Origin: Dipylidium caninum
Lineage: Eukaryota > Platyhelminthes > Cestoda > Cyclophyllidea > Dipylidiidae
Reading direction: 5' to 3'
DNA: 64,000 nucleotides
Assembly: GCA_017562135.1 (NCBI GenBank)
Contig: QEYB01000850.1
Coordinates: forward strand, 124,001-188,000
Both the position numbers and the translations under genes were made by a program. The notes beneath the pieces were generated by a model, which worked only from the letters and a program-made list of their open reading frames with translations, was not told the origin of the DNA and did not search any database. Within the stretch, counting starts at the first letter, position 1. Each line of letters starts with the position of its first letter. Below are positions 38,094 to 50,000 of the stretch, one piece after another.

Positions 38094-39967
38094 CTAATTA
38101 TGCATGGAAGGAGTTTTGAGAAGTTCTTGGTCGATGAGATATTCCACGGCGTCACTTTTGCCTTCGAGACGGGAGATGAGGGACCGAATGTTGAAGATGG
38201 CCTCCACTTGCTCGCGCACTATATGGTCTAGAGTGTCTTGAAGCTAACATTTCGAAAGTGGGGAGACCCGGTTATTTTGCTATTTGTAGATTGTGAAACA
38301 ACTTCGACATTTTAGTTATGACTTACATTGTGGTCGCTGAAGTCTACTGTCCTCCGGTACATTTCATTAATCGCCTCGGATACTTCTACCTCCTTTTGCA
38401 GCGCCATTCGTAACGCTGCTGCTGGTTTCGACCAAGATGTGGGCAGAGTCAGAGGAATCTTGATGGAAAGGATGAGAAATACTTCATTGTCTGCCCTAAC
38501 GCGGTCTCACAGTTATTTTAATGTGCTAATCAGACACAAAAATACCATGATACTCTTTAAGGTTAAGGTGCCCAGACGCTTGTTCAGAAGCTCGGTGAGC
38601 TCGTGAGCATGGTGAAGTTCTTCGTCTGCAGCCTTGCGGAAGTACGCAGAAAAACCGAAGAGGGCTTTGTCACTTCGGGCGAAAAAGGCCGCCTGCGAAA
38701 TGGTAGCATTAAATTAACAACGTAGACAAGTTTTACTACTGTAATCGTTTCAGTAGGCTGTTTAACAGCAATGTCCGTCTCCTTATTTTCTTATATCCTG
38801 AGGTCAGAAAGTCGAATGGACACTAAGACGATGGCATTTATTTAGCACTGACGTCTAACGGCTCAACTATACTGCATCCTAACGTTTATACTCCCCTTGC
38901 ATGTTTATGTAAACACAGTAGTCGAACGCATACACAAGCAGTTTGGCCTCTTGTTTACAAGTTAAATAACCACACGACTAAACCGTCGTTATTGTATGGC
39001 ATAACGCTCCTGTAAGACCTGAACGATTGTGATTTAATACAGACTGCTCATGGGTTCGTTCATTTACGGAGGTTAAGCCTACTATGTTTAATATGCAGTA
39101 AGGTGTTCATCTTCTAATCTTATGCCGTAAATGACGATTAGAATAAAATTCACCCTAACGGAGATGTTCTTATAAAGTTTAGAGAAGGTTTCTATCTGTA
39201 GAGGATTAGGAGGGTATGTGCGGGCTAAAGAACAAGAAATTTTTGCTTGCAGGCGGGGATGTTATTAGATTTATTGAGTAGGCCAGCCTCCATGATCATA
39301 CATTTCAACTATACTTAATCTACGTGTTAGCAAGTTATCGGTTAGTAGTCAACTGTCATGGCACTTTAGCGGGTACACTTACTAGCTGTTCGTACAGATA
39401 AAAGGCTTCGTATTCGAGGTTAATCTGATCATTGAGATCCTTTTCCATTTGGACTGCCAGGGCATACGGTGAATTTGTGAAAGGTTCCACCTCGGCCCAA
39501 GTCATACCGAGCCCTGAAGAAAATTTGACTAATGTATTCAGGATATGAAGAAGAGGTGCCTATTATAACGGTTCAAAATAGTTCGGTACAATTATTGTCC
39601 AACAAGTAAAATTAGTTGCCCAATACATGTAATTTTGCAAGGGCTACAGTAATAATTACGCAAAAGGGCAGCTTGTACAATAAGGGGTTGCAAAGCCTTG
39701 TTTTAACTCATAAACCTGTAATTAAACAACGCTTCCGTAGGTGTTCACCTGTTGAAAGTATTGTTACCAACACTGGTTGAGTTATAGTTGTGGTAATCAC
39801 CCAATCAAATATTTCACAAATTTTCTTAAAAAAATAATCTGTCTGCAAAAATTTGAAACAACTTATATTAGGGTATATCAATCGTGATATTAAGGTCCTA
39901 AAGGGTGGAATTCTGACTTACATGATGCAAAAACGACAAAGATGAAGTGTGTCTGCATAGGTCGCAT
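38094..39967 (-). CDS. Ferritin, H-type with signal peptide
   Basis: Five minus-strand exons (39967-39922, 39513-39383, 38692-38546, 38458-38327, 38243-38094) join in phase to 201 residues. Ferritin forms a 24-subunit shell that oxidises Fe(II) and stores it as mineral. Helix landmarks are QINLEYEAFYLYEQL, ALFGFSAYFRKAADEELHHA, AALRMALQKEVE, HIVREQVEAIFNIRSLI and AVEYLIDQELL. Ferroxidase residues equivalent to human H-chain E27, Y34, E62, H65 and Q141 are present (E49, Y56, E84, H87, Q164), so it should be catalytically active. The first exon encodes a hydrophobic leader, MRPMQTHFIFVVFASW, before the ferritin fold. This predicts secretion, as in yolk or secreted invertebrate ferritins. No CAGTGN iron-responsive loop was seen upstream. 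Confidence 0.9.
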
Positions 39968-42114
39968 TATGTTATGCCGTCTATCGTCCAACTAATGTTT
40001 ATATGTTAACGGACATGATGTGCTCTAAAGCGATTGGCCCTCGAGTGATGAGGGATTTGTTTATACACATCGTGTCATCTCTGGCGCTATGTCCTCGTTT
40101 TCTGCCTATCCACAATGAAATTGATTAAGATTGGAGGGTTGTTTAGGTTTTTACTCCTGAGAAATGATTGGGAATTTTGTCATATTGGTGTAGGCAGTGA
40201 CAAGATGTTTTTGCTCCCCTGATAAAAGACGTCTTGTTGTATTGGGCCATGCTAGTTGCACGTAGAGGCATTAATGCGTGAAAGGGTGTTCGACACAAAT
40301 ACATAATTTATGATCCACTTTTACCATCGTTACTCTCGTGATTTGATGTAGAATCGCGTGTCCGATGTCCTTAGTTTTTATGTACTTAATTGTAATACCG
40401 CTACGAGCTCCCGTACTACTCCTATTCGATTTGTACTTGAAGGAAATTCATGAAACAATGGAACCTTAAATTGATTCATAGCAGATAAGACCTTCGAAGA
40501 CCCTCAATAGCTCTTGATAGTTCGCTTTTTCGTGGACTAAAAGGAAGGGTTGGTGCACGGATGCAGCCGTGCGTAAGCTAACATGAGGGTGTGACATGGG
40601 TAAGAAAAGGGACAACTTTCGCTCCCAGTGTCACATTCGATGGTGCGGGGGTGGTTGTGGATAATAGACTTCTCCTACCCAGGTTGTTGTTAACAGTTCT
40701 GCTTTCGTACTTGGATGACATTCAGCTGATTCCACTCTTCAATACGCGCGATCTTACAAGGGACGGAATAAGAAGTGTTTATTGACACTAGCGATGTATC
40801 AATTGAGAGGGAATGGCTGCATCAACTTTTTTAGGACTGATGGTAACTTAACACTAACATCTTGACCTATACCTCCGAAGGGCTTCTAATGTCCAAAATT
40901 ATTCACTCTAGTATTGTATATCGTCTCATAAAAATTAGACTGTATACCTGTGAATAATATAGAGTGCCACGTAAATCAAACTTTGGATCAATCTGCTTAT
41001 GTTGAAACGTTGTAATTCTCAAATGCATTATCCGCAGGCGTGTTCTCCTACGTGACCACCAGTCAACAAAATAAATCATCGAATTTCAAGGTGTTAATCC
41101 ATTATATTGTCAGGCCTCTTCCTGCCTCACATGCACACGCGAAGTAACCCATAATCGTTGCATTGTCTGGCGAACAGTTATACAGACCGGAAGTATCGGA
41201 TATGAGACACACGAAATTTTATAAGCGATCGGAAATCGTGAAAGCTGTTTCGAACGTAATAAGTTGAATATACTTTCGGGAGTTGAAAACAAGACAAGTT
41301 ATTGCATAATTTCCTAACTACTCGAACAAGAGGTGCGTTAGGTCGAGCCATATAGGGCTAAAAATTGTCGAAATAGGAGCAACAAGGCAATTGGCAACTC
41401 TCCTCCGCGGGCTTGTAAAATGTGTTTTATGGGTTTGAAGGAGCTTAAACTGGGAACTGCAATGCGTCGATGTACATTCACTCTTAGGTAAGAAATATGC
41501 TGATAACGCATATCGATAGAATTTTGCTGAGGGAGTTACGGTTGATGCACTTTAATTGCTCGTGAATAGGTTGCAGTGCTCAAGAGATTAAATTTGTTTC
41601 ATAAACTGATAGGTGCTCAGTGCCGTTTGGAGAAGTAGTGGTTGAAATCTCGTGTTTGCGCCGTTTGATCTTTGGCGCAAGAAGATGCAAACTTATCCTC
41701 AGCAACTGTTAAAGTGTATGATGATGTAAATTCATATCATTTTTGTGGGGCAAAATACGTTAGAGTCACTCTTGTCAGCTAAATCCAATGACAATATGAG
41801 TGGTCAGAACAGTGCTAATTTGTTGTGCAATTAGTTACAAAAATGGGGTATATGTGACGTACGGTGTAATACTGAGACGTGTGCATATACAAAAGGAAAT
41901 GAACGCTGTCATTTACGGTATTTATGGAGCAAGTAGAATAGAGTAAAAATGTGCCTCATATGCCTGGCGTAAGCGGATTACTTATACAACTTGCGTGTAT
42001 TAAACAACATATTTTTAATACAGGATGAGGAGTTTACCACAAATTGTTTGTTTATATTTGCCGATTCCCTGACCTTACTTGCAAAGCGCTTCATTCTGGA
42101 CAAATTTCAGTAGT
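39968..42114. other. Intergenic between ferritin and CIA30 gene, no gene seen
   Basis: About 2.1 kb separate two divergent genes. I found no exon or structural RNA. A 64-codon open frame at 40591-40785 (+) has no resemblance to a known protein. The stretch should include both promoters. CAAATTTCAG (AG at 42109-42110) ends 4 nt before the CIA30 start codon and could be a trans-splice or leader-intron acceptor. Confidence 0.4.
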
Positions 42115-43026
42115 ATGATACTGTCGGGGAGTTTTAACAATCTTTACTTTTTGACTGCCGTGATCTGCCTTTATAATGAGAGAACTTGTACTTTTTTTAA
42201 TTTTACGCGCCCGGAAACCATCGACTACTCACGATGGGTTTCAGTAACCGATCATGTGCGCGGTGGGAGTTCTTCTGCGAATATGTCTAACATCCTTGTT
42301 AATGTAAATTCGTTTATTATTACTTGTTTTAGTTTAGGGAGTGAATGTAGCATCTTTCGACTATAATCTAGTCCCTCTTCCGAATGGTGCCTGTTTTGCT
42401 AGTGTTTACTATATGGGCGCATTCAATGCAGCGTCTTATGACGGTATTAGCGTAAAACTTAAGCGAACCGGGAAGAATGAATGGTTCAAGGTTATATTAT
42501 TCAAGAGCATTCTTACGAATACTTCTTCAAGGTTAGGTTTCTGCTTTTATTGGAAAAGTCGCCTAAATTCATTAGCTTTTCGCCATTTTATGCTCCCCCA
42601 AAATTGTAGTAGTACCTAGTAGTTTACAATAAGTAGGACCCGTAAATTGATGGGCCCATACAAGTCTCTAATCCCCCGTTCCACAATATCTAAATTTTAC
42701 TAATTCAGGAAACATATGGGTCCGTGTTGCCCTCTATTGACTAGCGTGCTTCATTGAACGTATGGTAATACACTTTAATTTCGCCTTCATTTTTCACTTA
42801 GCCATCCGAGTTGACTTTTTAGGCCCCGGAATTCTTCGAAGAAATGAAATTCCCCTTTTCCAGTTTCCTGCCCTATCATTGGGGTAAACGCGTTAACACA
42901 AGTCGCCCTCTAGACCCCAGTGATCTGCGTTTTGGCCTCCAGATATTCGGTGGCGTGTTTGAAGAGTTCAAGCAGAAGGGAAACGGTTCGCTTCAAATTG
43001 AATGGGTCAGGGCTTACAAGATCTAG
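42115..43026 (+). CDS. CIA30 (NDUFAF1)-domain protein with secretory-type N-terminus
   Basis: Exon 1 is 42115-42303, exon 2 starts at 42338 after a 34-nt intron, and exon 3 is 42823-43026 (TAG). The sequence follows the CIA30/NDUFAF1 galactose-binding-like domain: TRPETIDYSRWVSVTDHVRG then GSSSANM, VASFDYNLVPLPNGACFASV, YDGISVKLKR, EMKFPFSSF, and a last strand SLQIEWVRAY. NDUFAF1 itself is a mitochondrial complex I assembly factor of the MCIA complex. Here, however, the protein starts MILSGSFNNLYFLTAVICLY, a signal-peptide-like leader, and has the RGGSS motif seen in non-mitochondrial CIA30 proteins. So the domain is sure, the location is not. The end of exon 2 is unresolved: either 42490 or about 42530 plus a missed small exon, since the usual segment before the PFSSF strand is short. 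Confidence 0.75.
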
Positions 43027-44070
43027 TCATAGTCGCATTCCTTTCAGACATCTATATAACTGTTTTTTACTAATTGACTTTTTTGATTTTGGCCGATAGG
43101 CAACGAAAAAAATTATAGAATCAAGACACTTTCTTGTTCTTATTACCACTGGGCGTGTGTGTGTGGATCGCTTTCTGGTTCTCTGTCAAGTGTGAGCATG
43201 TACTTGTGCGATATTCGATACCGGGTTTGCTAGTTGCGCGGATATCATGGCTGACGTGTGGAAGGAAGGATTTCGGTTGAAGGGGAATGAAGAAAGATCC
43301 TGGTGAGAGCCTTTGTAAGATGTTGGGTTTCCATAAGCTATTGGTTTTCTCACCCAGTTTCAAGTGTTACCGAGGGTGATGGAGTCAGCGTTTGCTTGAT
43401 CTTCATTCTCACACGCTAGTGTCTCAACGGTAATGGTGCGCTTAGTTCAACACTGGCAACAATACGGGACGCTTGAAATTGTGGGATCTTGGCCAAAAGT
43501 ACATCATGTGAACTATCTTGTCCTTCGCTTATGGGTAAAATGCTTACAAGGCTACCAAAACATGCTTCAGAGTGCAATTTCTTAACAACTACTCTTCTTC
43601 TCGAATGTGCGTTGAGTACATTTCACCTGCGATAAGTAGCCTTGGAGCTATTTGAAATTAAATTTTGGATCACTCCAAAATTTTTTAACCATCGGTCAAA
43701 AATCACCAAATGATGATGGCGATAAAATTGTCCTTGAAAAACTCACCAATTGTTTTTGGTAGAGGCCTTCATTCTCAGTTGGTGTCTTCCTTTGATGTTT
43801 TTCCAGATACCTGTACGTAATGCGTAACTCCTTTAAATACTTGAATTATTTGTAGTTAACTACCATAAGTATGTTTGGCGTTCGCTAACACAAGTTGGTT
43901 CTGGCCCAACTTCAACTGATGTCTACTCATTCCATTTCACAGCAGGTTTTGTTTCTTTTTGTTGAAAGGTCGTCCTCCTTTCATATTAGTATTTAAACCA
44001 CCACAACATGTAACCTTTATTTGACGCGCGAAATGTATTAAGTTTTAGGTTAACCACTCTTGTTCTCCAA
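43027..44070. other. Intergenic between CIA30 gene and vezatin, no gene seen
   Basis: About 1 kb between two plus-strand genes. An open frame on the minus strand (43121-43363) has no ATG in a good context and no recognisable similarity. The vezatin ATG is preceded by AAGTTTTAG (AG near 44047), a possible spliced-leader acceptor. Confidence 0.4.
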
Positions 44071-47000
44071 ATGGATGACGATATAAGCTATCTCCCTCCG
44101 GTAGGGCTATTATTCTTTTTCAAATTCTCGTTAAGAACCATCCTCTTCGGGCTTACTTGCGAAGTTTGAATCTGGATGATGATGCCGGCATCGATGATCC
44201 AGATGCAGTGGCTTTTGATAATGCAACCTGTAACAGCACGGCCCCTGTCGTCGAATACGCTTCTATTTACGATCTACTTCACTACTTCAACCGCTGTCTT
44301 GTTTGTTTCAAATTGCATCTCAACTATTTTAGTTTTACTTCCCGAAAAAATACCTTCTCGACCAACTGCTCAAGTCACAGGATATTTTCACCAATGATCG
44401 CATATATCTGAATGAGTATCGTTATATTCTCGCAAGACAACAATCAATTAATTTACAATTTCCCATTGCCTTCACTTCTACTGAATTTTTTATCTTGCCT
44501 CTTGTCTTACTATTTTTGTTCTTCATTCTCAACGGTCTGTTCCGCCTTATTGGCACGCTTTTCCTCCTTCTTATGGTTCTCAGGTTGGCCTTTATGTATT
44601 TAGCAGTGTTTTTGACTAAACGCGCAGTCCAAGGTATGGAGATCCTTCACATGTCTTTTAAGAATTCAATTGTTTTTCTACGTGGACTCACTGTAGCTGA
44701 GATGGGCTATGTATTGTGAGTGCTCGTGAGTAGTCTATTAGTGATGAGGGGTTTATCATTACTGGAATTATTTTTTTAGTGCAACTAGAGGAGGACCAGG
44801 CCCCGTTAAATTGAGTAGGCTTGTTTTACCAAATTACAGTCGGATATTGCGCGATGGAATTACAAACTTCCTTTCGGATATCTCATCACTTTCTCTTACC
44901 ATTAATCACATTATCGAAACATCTGACTCCTTTCCTCTTCCCTTTTGGAAATTGGAAGTTTTTCATACGTCTGTCGCCCATATTCTGCGGACGAAGCGTC
45001 CACTGATAAAAATAAGATGGATAATAGAGTAAGTCGAAAATTCAAATGAAACTACTCTTTTGCCTAGACAATTTTCAGGACCATTTTAGAAATAGACTCT
45101 GAATTGGCGCGGATATTCGGTTGCTTCTTTGCACTTCACTGTCACGATTCTGTTCTCGTTAATTGTGAGTCCTGATTTCATCCCTCTCAATTATAACCTT
45201 GTCGCTCCTCTTGATCCCCCTTAATTTGTTTTAGTTTTCAGTATTATTGTCTACTATTGTTAGATTTCAACGTATTTTGGGGAGGCCCGTGAGATGCTGA
45301 AATTAGCATCATTTTCGCGGTGATTTATTAACCTCTTCCTTGAAGAACTTGTGAATTTTTTTCTAGTACGAATATTTCAAGCTCTCCTCATCTGGCTGTG
45401 TTGCCTGCGTCGGGCAAAGCGATGCTTTCGCAATTTGCACCAGATACGTACCAATCTGGAATTGGGAAATGCATTCTCAGATGAATTGTCACCGACAGGG
45501 GCTGAGAAACCCAATTTAACGGTTGAAGATGTACGTTGGAAAGAACACCTCTCGGCTTTGACCAGCCTTCAATACATCCTCATCTCCTGGTCCCGTCGGT
45601 CCGTTTACATAGTTGCCTTTGATCTTTTCAGTAGTTAACTTTTTATACAATTTTGACAAGGGTGTTCAACCTTTTTATACAAAATATCTTTTATTTTTAT
45701 TCTAACTATCCCTGGAAGCACTACTGAAATAGTGGCTCAAAGATTATTTTATTCCTTACAGGTTGTATCTATATTATTTATTTTAAACGCCTTCCTCCTC
45801 TGTCCTTGACACTTAGCAATGCTTCTTCTGCCTCTACCTATGAGAAATGCTCGTGAGAATTTTTATCAGACTTAAGGGCCTGGACTAAATTAAAGCACAC
45901 CTCGGCATTAAATAGTCATTTTTCACTGTAAACGGCCTAAATTTGTTTAGAAGTGGACGTGTACAATCGGTGATGGAGTTGTCCCATTACATTAATCTAG
46001 TGATTGTAATAACCATATGCCTTACTCAGATATTAAGAAAAGTTGCCATTTGAGAAGAGCCTCTCTTGCCGCTTTAGTCTTAATCCTCTCAAACATTGTA
46101 CGCAACGAGGAGAGGGAGCTCCGGTTTGGATTTGTGTACGATTTGAATTGTACCAGATTGTTGGCAATCTTAGCACACTTACATACACTTAGCACAACCC
46201 ATGAGCCAAACGAAAGTCCAAAAAAACCATTCAGACAAACTGCGGGTCTTTACTTTAGAGTTTTCCTTAAGGAGTGATGCTTTGATTTTCCGCGTCGCAC
46301 ACCTTTGGTATTCAGGCAGACAACGCTAATTGAGGTCATAGACATAGACATAGACATAGACGGCATGCCTATCTGATGGGATGGTTTGGAGGCCGCAGTG
46401 GTCGAACATATGTGAATGCACATTTTGGATTGTGAAGGCTTGCAATTTGCTGGCAAAGGCGTCGGTTCCTTTAGAACAAACTTAGAAAACCACGCTGGTG
46501 ATCGAAATGTAACCATCAATGACCGATTGCAACAGCACTTTTGTGTGGTTTAGGCGTTTCGACAGTCCCTATCGAGCATAGTTTATGGAATAAGCATCAG
46601 GAAAATGAGGAAAAAGTTTAGACGACAAAAGAAGGTACTATGTCGTGCGTTGATTTCAATTAATGTACCTCACTCGAGAATATGGTTTAGAGCTTCGTTT
46701 TGGTCGGTTGAGGCTGTTGCTAAATGACAAATTAAATGTCAAGATAAATGGGACAGCTACTCTTGAGGGTACATCAAAACAACCGATGAACCACAAGGAG
46801 CAGTCAAATACACTGTGAGCGGAGTTTGTGCTACCAAAGACAATTTTTGGCTTCTTACAGGGTCAAAGAACTGCGAGATAAAATCGCTAACAGACAAGCC
46901 TCTTCACTGCTTGATGTGGCTGCTGCGGATGTGGAGATTATGCGAATCCTCCAGATTAACTCCCAACAGTGCATGGATGAGGTTGAGAGGACGCTTCAAT

Positions 47001-50000
47001 ATGAACCACGCGTCGTAGCGTCGAAATCAGTGAGTTTAACACGCACTGGTCCAGAAGTTGAGATGGAGGTGGGAGAGGAACCGATACCGCTGGACTCCCA
47101 ACAGGACCCTGTTGAGTACGAGGCAAGTAAACGTTGTCTTTACTCTTCTCCCCCATCCGTCCCAAGCATCGCGATCAAAAGTATCAGCCTGCTCGTGTTT
47201 TCCTGTAGTTGCTCCTGACGCCTCTACCCGTTGCCTAGCTCTTTCCCTTAGTGCAGGCCACTCATTTGGCTATGTTGTTTTGTTGCCGTACTTTTCACGC
47301 TTGAAACCGCTTCACCTGCGTGGAACCTTTTGCCTCCATTGTTTCGACCAAGCATACTCCTATTCCCTTCGCGAAACTCGATGCAGACGAGGTGGAGAAC
47401 GACGACGACAGTGATAGACTTTCATTGCCCCGCTCCTTCGTTCGGTCAATACTGCCGAAGAAATCGTCAGTGAAGGGAAAGTAGGAAATGAGGGGCTCGT
47501 TTGGCATACGTTGTGAGGGGCCTGTCATGTCTCCGGGTGACGTGGAGGGCAGAGGAGCTGTTAATGGGCATGCTTAACTAGTAGCTTTGGTTTCATTTGT
47601 TTATTTCAACTAAGTGCCCTCTCAAAGCCACAAGACTAAGTGCCCCGCTCCTACAAGTCAAGCAAATGAAGTAGGAGATCTTGACGGCAGCAATGTGGGT
47701 GAGTAAGAGGCTTTCTTACACCTTTGGGTGCGCTGTGATTGACAGTTTAGGGTTTAAAGATGGCCTGTGTGAGTTTAGAGGTCGGAGGCTCCATTTCCGT
47801 GCACAGTATTAGTAACTACGCCTCATCCCGATAACCGTAGCCTTCGTCACGTTCGTGGCTCGAGGCTAAACGATATGCGGAATTGACTGAAGCTGACAAG
47901 ATCTCCTCTGGACAGAATTTTGCATACATAAAGTTCCATCTAAAAGGCTCGGCAGTGAATGTAAGTTACATCCTTCCTCTCAGTTCACTTGCCAACTGAA
48001 GCAACCCGAATTATACCACGCTAACGGCCAGCCTTCATTTTCATCACCTCTCTAACCTCACTAACCTGTGATTTTCTCATTCTCGTCATAATGTTTGTGT
48101 TTGTGGTGGCGAACACACGACTTCTAGTTCCCCCTGCTGGCTTGTTTTATCCCTGTCTCACTACACCCGACTGAGGGTGCCATTGCACTGCCCCACTCCA
48201 CTTTGACGGCACCTCTTCACTGTACCCCATGAAGAAAAAGGTGGGAGGGACGGAGATGGAGGAGACGCGTGGCAGAAGGAGTAGGAGGAACACACAGAAT
48301 CACCGTACTTTGTGTTATGCCGTAGACTGCAGAAGAATGCATTCTCTGAGGAGGCTCAAATGTACATCTACTTGATATGAATCAGCAAGTTCCATCGAAT
48401 GAAGGAGAGTGTCGTGTTGAAGGAGAAACAGACAGAACAAGTTGTCAGGGAAGAAAGACCTCTTCTCTCCCCTCTCTCTCTCTCCCTCCCTCCTTCCCTC
48501 CCTACTCTCCTCTTCTTGCTCTGCTCTCACTCAGCCGCGCATCAGGCCTCACTAAACCTCCTACCGGCCCACATGCGTGTTCACCTAGCAAAGTGTTGTG
48601 GACTTTACGACACTCTTCAGCCAATAGACGATCATCGCCCTGACACATCTTTTCTCGTCAATCGCTAGTGTAGGGGATGATGATGTTGATCGACATGTGA
48701 ACGCTGAGGTGGACACGGAGGTGGTTCGTGTTGGTGACAGACGTTGTTCGGTGGCACGAGAGTGAAAACTACTGTCCAAAGTCCGTGTCGAAGGAGATGC
48801 AAGAAATGTAACATGGCCGAGGAGATGACTTCCACGTATTGAATTGCGGAAACACTTCCTCTCCTCCATTACTCACGCGCTGGTGTGCGTCCACGGGTTC
48901 ATCGGGTTTCCTTCTCAAATGGCCTTTGTAGCTTAGTGGGGAAATTTATCTGACGTAAGAGACATTGGGGGGCTACCAATTTTTCTTGCTACTGTTAAAT
49001 TTTGAAGTGTTTATTTCGTTTCAGAATTTTTAACAAATATCTATTTTTTTTTACACTCCCGAATCCTTCTATTCCCATCTGCTTTGATAATAGTTTACAA
49101 GGCTTCATGCATCGTTGTTCTGAATCAGTTCTTCCATCGTTTGTATTATGGGGAGCAGATTAACCATGCTTTTATTTATTTATTTTTTTGTGTTTTCTCA
49201 TGTTCTTTCCTTTCTTGATTGAGCTTTTAACTTCTACTGCCACAAAACCTGCTAGTCAGTTTATTTAATGAAATTTCTACCGATATATTATCATGATTCG
49301 TCAACCCCCTTTCTAGTTATCACTTTTCCCCTATTTTATTTTAAATCTTCTTATAAAACATGCTTTCAAACATTTTCTACGCCGTATTGAAGCCTCATTC
49401 TTCGCTCTATCAGAGTTTACCCGCCCCTAAGTGAAGAAAATATGTCGATTTTAAAAATGGCAGTTTAAAAATCTTATTTACATTTTCCTTTTACGCAGGT
49501 CAGTCAGCAGAGTAGGATAAACAGGTTTCATGAGTAAAATCTGCATAAACGGTGCTGTAACTCTTTTCCTCACTGATAATTATCTGCATTACACGGGAAC
49601 TTGTTTAGAACCATTCACATCCCGAATTTTGTAAACTCGTTGGGAAAGAGAGGAGATAAGGAATAAGGCGTCATTTCTGTCGAATTAATAAAGTTGTCTT
49701 ATGTCTCACCATACAATTCATTAAGTGTGACGATTTACTTAAAAGTGGAGGTGCTTTTAACTTCTTCCCTTTCTTTTTTCACCAATTTTGCTATTAATAG
49801 AGTTCGCCTATTGGTCTCTAAATTGATGAAATTTGACCAAATGACTACTACACAACTTATTTACCAAGATGCTGACCTCGCAAGCTTTTGCTTTTGACAC
49901 CGCCTTGCAGTTGATTGCCATCAAAGCCTACCAGTCATTTTTCACTAATTACACAATGAACTTGCAGTACTGGCGATATACAATCTAGCGGGGACAAAGA

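Noticed and set aside
37830..38231. 133-codon plus-strand open frame
   Set aside because: Antisense shadow of ferritin exon 5 and its 3' flank; the minus-strand reading gives clear ferritin helices.
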